From Agromyces bracchium (GTDB taxonomy: Bacteria; Actinomycetota; Actinomycetes; Actinomycetales; Microbacteriaceae): a stretch of 64,000 bases of DNA. Of this stretch, positions 52,740-60,395 are shown piece by piece (the stretch's first letter is position 1; each line of letters starts with the position of its first letter). Location of the stretch: the NCBI RefSeq assembly GCF_009709675.1, contig NZ_WMLB01000047.1, positions 1 through 64,000 on the forward strand, written 5' to 3'. The notes beneath the pieces are model-generated. The model saw nothing but the letters and a program-made list of their open reading frames with translations, was not told where the DNA came from and made no database searches. Both the position numbers and the translations under genes were made by a program.

Positions 52740-52856
52740 CCGGTGGCCGAGTAGCACGCGAAGCGCGCGTATCCAGACCCCTCACGGGTCTCGATGCGGC
52801 CGCGAGCGGCCTGCTCGACCACCGGCGCGTGGAGCGCGCACCCCGAGACCCGTGAG
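52740..52856. repeat. REP-like composite inverted repeat
   Basis: Nested inverted repeats fill the DUF6421-SDR gap. CTCACGGGTCTCG (52781-52793) pairs perfectly with CGAGACCCGTGAG (52844-52856). CCGGTGGCCGAG (52740-52751) pairs with CTCGACCACCGG (52814-52825) with one mismatch. The CTCGACCACCGG core matches the arm of the hairpin at 32342-32375. It resembles intergenic repeats common in Micrococcales genomes. Confidence 0.7.
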
Positions 52857-52869
52857 AGGATCCCCTACC

Positions 52870-53529
52870 GTGAACACCCTCCAGGACAAGGTCGTCGTCA
52901 TCGCCGGCGCCACGAGCGCCTCCGGTCGCGCGGTCGCGCGCGCCCTCGTCGAGCACGGCGCGAAGGTCGTCGTCGTCGGCACGCACCAGGGCCGCCTCGA
53001 CGAACTCGAGGTCGAGCTCCCCGGCGTCGTCGGCGAGCGCGCCGACCTCACCGACGGCGACGACGTGCTCGAGCTCGCGATGCGCGTGCACGCGAAGCTC
53101 GGCGACGTCGACGGCGTGGTGCACCTCGTCGGCGGATGGCGCGGCGGCGGCGGAATCCCCGGCCAGACCGAGGAGGACTACCGCCTCCTCGAGCGCTCGC
53201 TCACGGCGCTGCGGTACGCCAGTCGCGTGTTCTGGGAGGACCTCGTCGCCTCACCGGCCGGCCGGGTCGCGATCGTGTCGTCGACGACCGTCGAGAAGCC
53301 GACCGCGGGCGGCGCGAACTACACCGCGATCAAGGCCGCGAGCGAGTCGTGGATGCGTTCGCTCGCCGACGGCTTCGCGAAGGCCGACTCGCCGGGCGCG
53401 GCCGTGACCTTCCGCGTGAAGGCGCTCGCCGGGCTCGAGCAGCGGCTCGCCGACGAGGTGGTCGCGCTCTGGTCGACGGATGCCGCGGCCTCCGACCTCA
53501 ACGGGCGGGTGACGACGCTCCAGGCGTGA
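52870..53529 (+). CDS. Short-chain dehydrogenase/reductase, divergent nucleotide loop
   Basis: 219 residues from GTG. The loop GATSASGRAVARAL fits SDR Gly-rich spacing loosely. AIVSSTTVEKPTAGGANYTA includes the catalytic Ser region, and YTAIKAASESW is the Tyr-x3-Lys motif. The substrate is unknown; it is the downstream neighbour of DUF6421. It overlaps the opposing gene (53498-53989) by 32 bp at the 3' ends. Confidence 0.84.
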   Translation: MNTLQDKVVVIAGATSASGRAVARALVEHGAKVVVVGTHQGRLDELEVELPGVVGERADLTDGDDVLELAMRVHAKLGDVDGVVHLVGGWRGGGGIPGQTEEDYRLLERSLTALRYASRVFWEDLVASPAGRVAIVSSTTVEKPTAGGANYTAIKAASESWMRSLADGFAKADSPGAAVTFRVKALAGLEQRLADEVVALWSTDAAASDLNGRVTTLQA

Positions 53530-53989
53530 CGTCCCGGTCGTCGGTCGCGGGCTCGGTCGTGGTCTCGGCGGGAGTCGGCTCGCCGTCCTCGCCGACGGGC
53601 TCGACGGCGTCGTCGTCATCAGCGAAGACGGCCACCCCGTCATCGCCGTCCGCGTCGGCATCCGCATCGGCATGGGCATCGGCGAGCGCCGCCGCCGCCT
53701 CGGGACGCGGGGCGAACGCGCGGATGCTTCCCGCGATCGCGATCGTCGCGAGCGACACGACCACGGCGAGGATGCCAGCGGTCAGGATCGCAGCGGCGAC
53801 CGTGACGCGGGACTGGCCGCCGTACACGTCCGCGGCCGTGGCATCCGGGCTGTTCAGGGCCGCGACGAGCGCGTCGTTCTCGGCGATCGTCATCACGATG
53901 CCGATCACCAGGACGGCGATCGACGCGATGAGCTCGAACGGCGGGATGACGAGCGCGGCGAGGGAGATGGAACGGCGGGACGCGGGCAT
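53498..53989 (-). CDS. Two-helix membrane protein with acidic repeat tail
   Basis: 163 residues. Two helices (LAALVIPPFELIASIAVLVI and VTVAAAILTAGILAVVVSLA) are joined by a loop. The cytoplasmic tail has (Ala-Asp)n repeats (ADAHADADADADGDD), then Asp/Glu- and Thr-rich sequence. No family recognised. It is antiparallel to the SDR gene, with convergent overlap of 32 bp. Confidence 0.7.
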   Translation of the reverse strand: MPASRRSISLAALVIPPFELIASIAVLVIGIVMTIAENDALVAALNSPDATAADVYGGQSRVTVAAAILTAGILAVVVSLATIAIAGSIRAFAPRPEAAAALADAHADADADADGDDGVAVFADDDDAVEPVGEDGEPTPAETTTEPATDDRDVTPGASSPAR

Positions 53990-54201
53990 GGAGACCTCGG
54001 TTTCATTCGGCGACGCGGTCGGCGTCGGTTCGGACCCGACCGACCCTAGGGACGGCGCTTATGCGTGGGCTGTGGATCGCCGGTGCGCCCACGAGCCCGT
54101 CGGCCGAGCGCGATTCGGGATTCGCGCGCACGCGGAGTAGCATTCCCGCGCCCCCTGACGTGCCGTCACCCGCGGCCACCCCGAACGAGAGCATCACCCC
54201 C

Positions 54202-55044
54202 ATGCGCAAGCGCACCGTCGCGCTCATCACCGTGTCCGCCGTCGTCCTCGCCGCGGTCGGCGCGGCCTACTGGGCGGGCCGCGACCTGTTCCACGAACCG
54301 AGCGCGCGAGGCGTCGACTCGGTGGTGGCCGAACTCGACGGCGAGCGCGTGCTCGGCGTCTTCGCCCACCCCGACGACGAGCAGACCGTCAACGGCCTGT
54401 TCTGGCGCGCGTCGCAGGACGGCGCCGAGACGGCGATGATCACGGCGACGCGCGGCGAGGCCGGGCACCAGGTGCCCGTCGTCGCGCGCCAGGAGGACCT
54501 CGGCACGGTCCGCGCCGCAGAGGCGCTGAAGAACAGCTTCAACCTGGGCGTCGACGAGCACGAGGTCTGGGAGTATCCCGACGGCGGCCTGCCCGACATC
54601 GACGAGGACGAGCTCGTCGAACGCGTCGCCGACGCGATGCGCGACTTCCGCCCCGACGTCGTCGTCGCGTTCTGGCCCGAGAGCGGCGCCACCGGCCACG
54701 CCGACCACATGGAGATGGGCCGCGTGACCGAACTCGCGATCGCCGAGCTCGAGGAGTCCGGCGGCTCCTACACCGGACCCGACCACCTCGTGTACACGAT
54801 CAGCCCGACGAAGGCGCTCACGACCTTCGGCGGCGAGACCGGCGCGTTCGTCGTCGCGAACCAGCCGGAGCCCGACTACGCGATGCCGGCCGAGGTCGGC
54901 AAGAAGTTCGAGGGCTGGCAGATCCACGCGTCGCAGCGCGACTTCATGCCCGCGTCGTACATCCTGCCGACGTGGGTCGTCTACGCGCTCTGGGACCACG
55001 AGTTCTACACCGTGCGCGACCTCGGGACCGACCCGCTCGCCTGA
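54202..55044 (+). CDS. PIG-L family deacetylase, membrane-anchored
   Basis: 280 residues. A helix (TVALITVSAVVLAAVGAAYW) anchors or secretes it. The PIG-L core has GVFAHPDDEQTVNG (zinc motif HPDDE), ATRGEAGHQV and the distal ligand GHADHMEMG. Such enzymes remove N-acetyl groups from GlcNAc derivatives (mycothiol MshB/Mca, wall sugars, GPI-like lipids). I start at ATG 54202 because the longer frame is not family-like. Confidence 0.87.
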   Translation: MRKRTVALITVSAVVLAAVGAAYWAGRDLFHEPSARGVDSVVAELDGERVLGVFAHPDDEQTVNGLFWRASQDGAETAMITATRGEAGHQVPVVARQEDLGTVRAAEALKNSFNLGVDEHEVWEYPDGGLPDIDEDELVERVADAMRDFRPDVVVAFWPESGATGHADHMEMGRVTELAIAELEESGGSYTGPDHLVYTISPTKALTTFGGETGAFVVANQPEPDYAMPAEVGKKFEGWQIHASQRDFMPASYILPTWVVYALWDHEFYTVRDLGTDPLA

Positions 55045-55096
55045 GCGCGGGCGCCCGGATAGGGTGCATCCACACGACCCGGAAGGGGGGCGGACC

Positions 55097-55918
55097 GTGG
55101 TCGACCTCATCGCATCCGACGGCACGCGGCTGAACTACCTCGAGTACGGCGACCCTGCCGGGCGCCCGGTCGTGCTGGTCGCGGGCTTCAAGGCCCCCGC
55201 GACGAGCTGGCGGTACCAGGTGAAGCCGCTCGCCCGCGCCGGGTACCGCGTCATCGCGCTCGACCGGCGGGGGCACGGGAAGTCCGAGGCGGGCGAGGGC
55301 GAGCCGACGATGGAGCGGCACGGCCGCGACATCCTCGACCTGCTCGACGGTCTGGACCTCACGGACGCGACGCTCGTCGGCCAGTCGATGGGCGGCGACG
55401 CGCTGTGGGCGCTCGTCGCCGAGCACGGCACCGAACGGATCCGCGACCTCGTGATCGTCGACCAGACGCCGTGCATGCTGAACTCGGCCGACTGGCCGCA
55501 CGGGTTCTACGACTACGACGAGGGCAACCGCGACACGTACTTCGCGACCGGAATCCCCGATCCCGGGCGTTTCCCCGCGAAGTCGAAGGGACTCGTGCGC
55601 ATCGCACGGCTGCTGACCTCGCTCGAGGTGCCGCGCGGCGGGGCGCCCGCGTTCACCGAGGCCGAGCTCGCGCTCCTGAACGACCACGCCAGACGAGACT
55701 GGCGTCCGGTCGTCGCCGCGTGCGACGTGCCGGTCCTCTTCGTCGCGGGCGCCGAGAGCGAGTTCTGGCCCGCCGAGCACGCCGCGGCCGCCGCCGCGCT
55801 CAACCCCCTCGCCGACTCGGTGGTCATCGCCCGCGACGGGCACGCGGCGAACATCGAGCAGCCGCTCATGTTCAACCGGATCCTGCTCGAACGGTTGAAG
55901 GGCACGCCCGCCGGCTGA
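55097..55918 (+). CDS. Alpha/beta hydrolase
   Basis: 273 residues. Landmarks are VVLVAGFKAPATSWRYQVKP, ALDRRGHGKSE, the nucleophile elbow VGQSMGG with catalytic Ser, VLFVAGAESEFW with the acid, and a terminal His in ARDGHAANIEQP, giving a complete triad. This contrasts with the hydrolase-fold protein at 21587. The GTG start follows GGAAGGGGGG. Function not specified; similar genes include haloperoxidase- or esterase-like enzymes. Confidence 0.88.
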   Translation: MVDLIASDGTRLNYLEYGDPAGRPVVLVAGFKAPATSWRYQVKPLARAGYRVIALDRRGHGKSEAGEGEPTMERHGRDILDLLDGLDLTDATLVGQSMGGDALWALVAEHGTERIRDLVIVDQTPCMLNSADWPHGFYDYDEGNRDTYFATGIPDPGRFPAKSKGLVRIARLLTSLEVPRGGAPAFTEAELALLNDHARRDWRPVVAACDVPVLFVAGAESEFWPAEHAAAAAALNPLADSVVIARDGHAANIEQPLMFNRILLERLKGTPAG

Positions 55919-55935
55919 GCGCGGCGGCCACGGAC

Positions 55936-57393
55936 TCAGGCGGGGAACGCCTTGCCCGGGTTCAGCACGCCGTGCGGGTCGAGCGCTCGCTTGACCGCCC
56001 GGTGCAGCTCGACCACGCGCGGACTCAACTCGTGCGCCGCTCCGGGCAGCTTCAGCAGGCCGACGCCGTGCTCGCCCGTGACCGTGCCGCCGAGGGCGCG
56101 GCAGTCGTCGACGATGCGGTCGAACGCGAGCTTCGCCCGCGCCTTCGCCGCGTCGTCACCCTCCGGCGCGATGATGAGCGGGTGCAGGTTGCCGTCGCCG
56201 GCGTGGGCGATGTTCGCGATCACGACGTCGTGGTCGCGCGCGCTCGCCTCGATCCGCCGGAGCATCTCGGGCACGCGGCCACGCGGCACGCAGATGTCCT
56301 CGGTGAGCACGGGGCCGAGGCGCTCGAGCGCCGGGTAGGCGAGCCGTCGCGCGAGGAAGAGCCGGTCTGCGGCCTCCGTCGAGGCGCCGCGCTCGACCGT
56401 GAGGGCGCCGGCCTGCGACATCCGCTCGGCGACCCCGGCGGCGAGGGCCTCGCCCGCCGCGCCGACCTCGTCGACCCGAGCCAGCAGCATCGCCTCGACG
56501 CCGTGCGGCAGGCCGAGCGACTGCCAGGCGTCGACGGCCTCGATGCAGGTGCGGTCGATGAGCTCGAGGGCGGATGGCACGATGCCCGCGGCCGAGATCG
56601 CCGCGACCGCGTCGCCCGCCGCCTCGAGCGAGTCGAACGAGCCGACGATCGCGCGGTCCTCGCGCCCGCCGAGCGGGAGCAGCTTCAGCGTCAACTCGAC
56701 GATGATGCCGAGCGTGCCCTCCGAGCCGACCATGAGCGCCGTGAGGTCGTAGCCCGTGACGCCCTTCGCGGTGCGGCGTCCGAGGCGCACGACCTCGCCG
56801 TCGGCGAGCACGACGGTCAGGCCGAGCACGTAGTCGCGCGTCACGCCGTACTTCACGCAGCAGATGCCTCCCGCGTTCGTGGCGGCGTTGCCGCCGATCG
56901 TCGAGATCCGGTAGCTGGCCGGGTCGGGCGGATACCAGAGCCCATGCGCCGCGACCGCCTGCCGCAGGTCGTCGTTCAGGACCCCCGCCTCGGCGACCAC
57001 GAGCCGCTCGTCCGCGTCGATCTCGAGGATGCGGGTCATCCGCTCGAGCGAGACGACGATGCTGCCCGCCATCGCGTTCGCACCGCCCGAGAGCCCCGTC
57101 CCGGCGCCTCGGGGCACGACGTGCAGGCCGGATGCCGCGGCCGCGCGCACCGCGGCGGCGACGTCGTCGACGGACTCGGCGAGCACCACGGCGAGCGGTT
57201 CCGCGAAGTCGGCCCACTCCGCGTCGTCGTGCGCGTAGCGCGCGAGATCGGATGGCTCGGTGAGCAGGCGCGCCGGGTCGAGCTCGCGGCGGAGCCGCTC
57301 GAGCGCGGCGGCGGGCGGCGCAGCGCGGTCGGGTGCGGTGTGGCCGGCCACGGCGGGGCCGTGCGTGATGGGCTCGGGTGCGGCATCGGGCAT
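55936..57393 (-). CDS. FAD-linked oxidase (GlcD/D-lactate dehydrogenase type)
   Basis: 485 residues. The FAD-binding domain has VVPRGAGTGLSGGANAM, and SYRISTIGGNAATNAGGI. The C-terminal substrate domain has VIANIAHAGDGNLHPLIIAP and TVTGEHGVGLLKLPG, which are diagnostic for the GlcD/DLD family. Oxidises a 2-hydroxy acid (glycolate, D-lactate or similar). It is 34 bp downstream of the MFS gene on the same strand, so transport and oxidation may be linked. Confidence 0.92.
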   Translation of the reverse strand: MPDAAPEPITHGPAVAGHTAPDRAAPPAAALERLRRELDPARLLTEPSDLARYAHDDAEWADFAEPLAVVLAESVDDVAAAVRAAAASGLHVVPRGAGTGLSGGANAMAGSIVVSLERMTRILEIDADERLVVAEAGVLNDDLRQAVAAHGLWYPPDPASYRISTIGGNAATNAGGICCVKYGVTRDYVLGLTVVLADGEVVRLGRRTAKGVTGYDLTALMVGSEGTLGIIVELTLKLLPLGGREDRAIVGSFDSLEAAGDAVAAISAAGIVPSALELIDRTCIEAVDAWQSLGLPHGVEAMLLARVDEVGAAGEALAAGVAERMSQAGALTVERGASTEAADRLFLARRLAYPALERLGPVLTEDICVPRGRVPEMLRRIEASARDHDVVIANIAHAGDGNLHPLIIAPEGDDAAKARAKLAFDRIVDDCRALGGTVTGEHGVGLLKLPGAAHELSPRVVELHRAVKRALDPHGVLNPGKAFPA

Positions 57394-57427
57394 GGGGCAG
57401 GGCTCCTCGTTACGGCGGCGGGCGGAG

Positions 57428-58828
57428 TCAGGACGTCGGAGGCGGCAGCGTGGCATCCGTCGCCGGTTCGTCACCGGAGCCGCCGTCGCCCGCGCCCTCG
57501 CCGTCACCGACCTCGTCGCCGGCGGTCACCTCGCGCGCCGTGTCGGCCGGGTCGTGCTCGGCGCGGCTGAGGAGCACGAACGGCGCGGCGAGCACCTGCA
57601 CGGCGCCGCTGCAGAGCAGCGAGAAGCCGTACCCGCCGAGGTCGGCCGCACGGCCGAGCGCCGGCTGGATCACGGCCCCGCCCGCGCTGCCGAGGAGCGA
57701 GTCGAACGACAGCACCGTCGCGCGCTGCTTCGACGGGATCATGTCGTTGAGGTAGGAGCGGTGCACCGGGTCGTCGATCGAGGACGCGACGCCCCAGAGC
57801 GCGATGAGCACGACCGCGAGCCAGAAGTCCGCGACGAGCCCGAGGGCGAGGAGCACGATCGTGCTGAGCACGGTCGCGAGGAGGATCACGGACGTCCGCT
57901 TGCGGAACCGCCGACGCACGAACGGCGCGAGGAAGCCGCCGACGATGCCGGCGCCGGAGAGCAGCGCCGCGGCGAGTCCCGCGATCGAGTAGGCGCCCTC
58001 GTCGCCCCACAGGTCGAGCAGGTAGGGCTGGAGCGCGTAGAACGCGTAGAAGCCGACCCCGGTCGTGAACGGAGTGGTGAACATGAGCCAGCGCACCGGG
58101 CGGCGCCCCAGGCCGTACTTCACGGAGGCGCGGAGGACCTCGCCCGTCGCCTTCACCGGCCCGAGCCCGCGTTCCGGGGTGAATCCGAGGTCGCGCATGA
58201 GCATCGCGGCGACGCCGAACATCACGACGAGGATCCCGGCGCGGACGAGGAAGGGCACCCCGAGGTTCGTCAGCTGCGCGATCACGCCGCCGAGGACCGA
58301 GCCGCCGAGCATCGCGACGTTGCCGACGATCACCGCACGGCCGAAGACCGACTCGAGGCTGCCCCGGTATCCGGTCGCGCGGAGCGCGTCGACGAGCCAC
58401 GCGTCGACCGCGCCCGAGAAGAACGTGAAACCGAGCCCGAGCAGCACCGACACGATCGCCCAGGCCCAGAAGGGCGACTGCCACACCCAGAGCATCCAGT
58501 ACATCGCGGTCGTCGCCGCGAGCGTCAGGGTGCCGAGCAGGTACGAGGCCCGTCGGCCGACGGTGTCGGCGACGACGCCCGTCGGGATCTCGAAGACGAA
58601 CATGCCGAGGCTGAAGAAGGCGTTCGCGGCGAACGCCTCGAGGTTGGTGAGGCCGGCGTCGAGCAGGAACAGGGTGTTGATGCCCCAGATGAACGAGGCG
58701 GCGAGCGTGTTTCCGAGCGTCAGCGTGTAGTAGGTGCCCTGCACGCGGCGGGCGGCCCGCCCTCCGTCGTCGTCCGACCCGGCGGCGGTCTCCGCCGATC
58801 GACTCGGACTCCCCACGGGGTCCATCAT
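57428..58828 (-). CDS. MFS transporter
   Basis: 466 residues. About twelve helices with MFS motifs (FEIPTGVVADTVGRRASYLL with Arg-Arg after the second helix; ILGFTFFSGAVDAWLVDAL-like segment in the middle). Extensions at both ends are Ser/Asp/Gly-rich and polar. The pattern resembles small-solute or drug-efflux transporters. Convergent features are lacking on the right; the next gene is divergent. Confidence 0.88.
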   Translation of the reverse strand: MMDPVGSPSRSAETAAGSDDDGGRAARRVQGTYYTLTLGNTLAASFIWGINTLFLLDAGLTNLEAFAANAFFSLGMFVFEIPTGVVADTVGRRASYLLGTLTLAATTAMYWMLWVWQSPFWAWAIVSVLLGLGFTFFSGAVDAWLVDALRATGYRGSLESVFGRAVIVGNVAMLGGSVLGGVIAQLTNLGVPFLVRAGILVVMFGVAAMLMRDLGFTPERGLGPVKATGEVLRASVKYGLGRRPVRWLMFTTPFTTGVGFYAFYALQPYLLDLWGDEGAYSIAGLAAALLSGAGIVGGFLAPFVRRRFRKRTSVILLATVLSTIVLLALGLVADFWLAVVLIALWGVASSIDDPVHRSYLNDMIPSKQRATVLSFDSLLGSAGGAVIQPALGRAADLGGYGFSLLCSGAVQVLAAPFVLLSRAEHDPADTAREVTAGDEVGDGEGAGDGGSGDEPATDATLPPPTS

Positions 58829-58942
58829 GCCCGCCCCCGGGGCGCGCGCGCCAGCGTCCGGGGTTCACGCGGTGGGCACCCCCCGTTCGTGGTCCTTTTG
58901 CCGCAGAACGTTAAAAGCCGCGCGTCAAGCGATTTCTTTTGC

Positions 58943-58972
58943 TTGACCGCGGTGAGACAAATGCCGTAGTGT
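58943..58972 (+). promoter_or_regulatory. Probable promoter with adjacent inverted repeat
   Basis: TTGACC and TAGTGT are separated by 18 bp, ahead of the isomerase gene at 59110. The -35 region overlaps the right arm of a GTCAAGC-N10-GCTTGAC inverted repeat (58924-58947) in an unusually AT-rich patch, suggesting an operator. The 281-bp gap 58829-59109 holds no other gene. Confidence 0.5.
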
Positions 58973-59109
58973 CCGAAAAAGTTCGTGGCGCCAACTCACG
59001 AGCAACGGTGCGAAGAGTGGCTAGGTGACCCTTTGCGCCGGGCGCGGTCACAACCCCGCGTCGCGGGCGTTCCGCCCGACCCCACAACGGTTCAGTGCAA
59101 GGGAGCATC

Positions 59110-60264
59110 ATGGATGAACTGACGGAACAGGCCGAGCACGACGCCCGGCTTCTCGGGACCCGACTGGGTCTCACCCGCCGGCAGCTGCTCGCGGCGACGA
59201 CGGGCATGGCGGCCGCGGCAGCGGTCGGCCTCGCGGGCGGTCACACGCACGCGCACGCTGCGCCAGGCAACGGCAACGGGGTGCTCGTCCCGCCCGGCAA
59301 GCGGGGCATCATCCTCTACACGGTCCGCGACGCGGTCGGCCGCAACCCGCTGACCTCCGACCTGCCCTCAGGCTTCAAGGAGGTGCTGCAGGAACTCGCC
59401 CGCATCGGCTACAAGCAGATCGAGTTCGCCGGCTACGGGCAGAACGCCAACTCCGAAGGCGGCAACAACCTCGGCACGCCGCAGGGCGCCCAGCTCCTGC
59501 GGACGTGGCTCGACGACAACGGGCTCGAGGCCGAGGGCAACCACGGCCAGGTCCCGTCGACGATCACCGACGCGACGATCGCCCAGTTCGACGCGGCGTG
59601 CGAGGTTGCGAACATCCTCGGATTCGGCCACATCGGCACCGGCCAGGACCCGACGGGCAGCTCGTACCTCGCCGAGTGGCAGGCGGCGGCCGATCGCTGG
59701 AACTTCTTCGGCGAGCGCGCCGCGACGCACGGGCTCAAGCTCTACACGCACAACCACGATGCGGCGTACAGCTTCCTGCTCGACAGCACGCCCGACCCCG
59801 TCACCGGCCTCCCGACCCGCTCGACCGGCCTCCGCCGCCTCGAGTGGTTCCTGCAGAACACCGACCCGAACTACGTGTACCTCGAGATGGACATCTACTG
59901 GGCGCACGTGGCCAAGCACCGGTTCCAGAGCTACACGGCGCCGGACGGCTCGACCGTCTCGAACGTGTTCGACCCCGCCGGTCTCGTCGCGGCGCAGACC
60001 ACGCGGTTCCCGCTCTTCCACGCGAAGGACGGCGCTCTGCGCCCCGACCTCGCAGCGGGCTACTCGATCGTGCCGTTCGGCTCGGGCGACATCGACTTCA
60101 CCACGTTCTTCCAGCGGATCGGGGCGAAGGGCTACCACAACGCCATGTACGAGCAGGACAACGCGAACACGACCAACACGCTCCACCAGACCGCACCCTC
60201 GGCCTCGCTGTCGCTCGAGAACTCGGCGTACAGCTACGGCAACCTGGCCGCGCTCCGCGGCTGA
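59110..60264 (+). CDS. Sugar phosphate isomerase/epimerase-like protein, Tat-exported
   Basis: 384 residues. A twin-arginine signal (LTRRQLLAATTG then a long Ala-rich hydrophobic run) ends near AHAAPG. The mature part is a xylose-isomerase-like TIM barrel: GIILYTVRDAVG, IGYKQIEFAGYG, NGLEAEGNHGQVPS, LKLYTHNHDAAYS, YVYLEMDIYWAHV and FPLFHAKDG, with His, Glu and Asp ligands. It probably acts on a free sugar or keto-sugar outside the membrane. It lies in front of the secreted sugar dehydrogenase. AAGGGAG precedes ATG 59110. Confidence 0.87.
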   Translation: MDELTEQAEHDARLLGTRLGLTRRQLLAATTGMAAAAAVGLAGGHTHAHAAPGNGNGVLVPPGKRGIILYTVRDAVGRNPLTSDLPSGFKEVLQELARIGYKQIEFAGYGQNANSEGGNNLGTPQGAQLLRTWLDDNGLEAEGNHGQVPSTITDATIAQFDAACEVANILGFGHIGTGQDPTGSSYLAEWQAAADRWNFFGERAATHGLKLYTHNHDAAYSFLLDSTPDPVTGLPTRSTGLRRLEWFLQNTDPNYVYLEMDIYWAHVAKHRFQSYTAPDGSTVSNVFDPAGLVAAQTTRFPLFHAKDGALRPDLAAGYSIVPFGSGDIDFTTFFQRIGAKGYHNAMYEQDNANTTNTLHQTAPSASLSLENSAYSYGNLAALRG

Positions 60265-60273
60265 CGCATCACC

Positions 60274-60342
60274 CCGGCCGCGCTCCGCGGCCGGCGTACG
60301 ACCCCGGGCCGCGCGGGTGACCCAACTCCCCGCGCGGCCCGG
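60274..60342 (+). terminator. Two consecutive hairpins between isomerase and sugar dehydrogenase genes
   Basis: CCGGCCGCG-CTC-CGCGGCCGG (60274-60294) is followed by a 14-bp stem: CCGGGCCGCGCGGG (60304-60317) with CCCGCGCGGCCCGG (60329-60342), 11-base loop. Both lie before the next ribosome site, so the second gene may be attenuated or separately promoted. The first hairpin repeats the last 15 bases of the isomerase reading frame. Confidence 0.7.
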
Positions 60343-60395
60343 ACACCACATGGATCCCGCCGAACCTCCTTCCATTCGTTGACTGGAGAACATCC

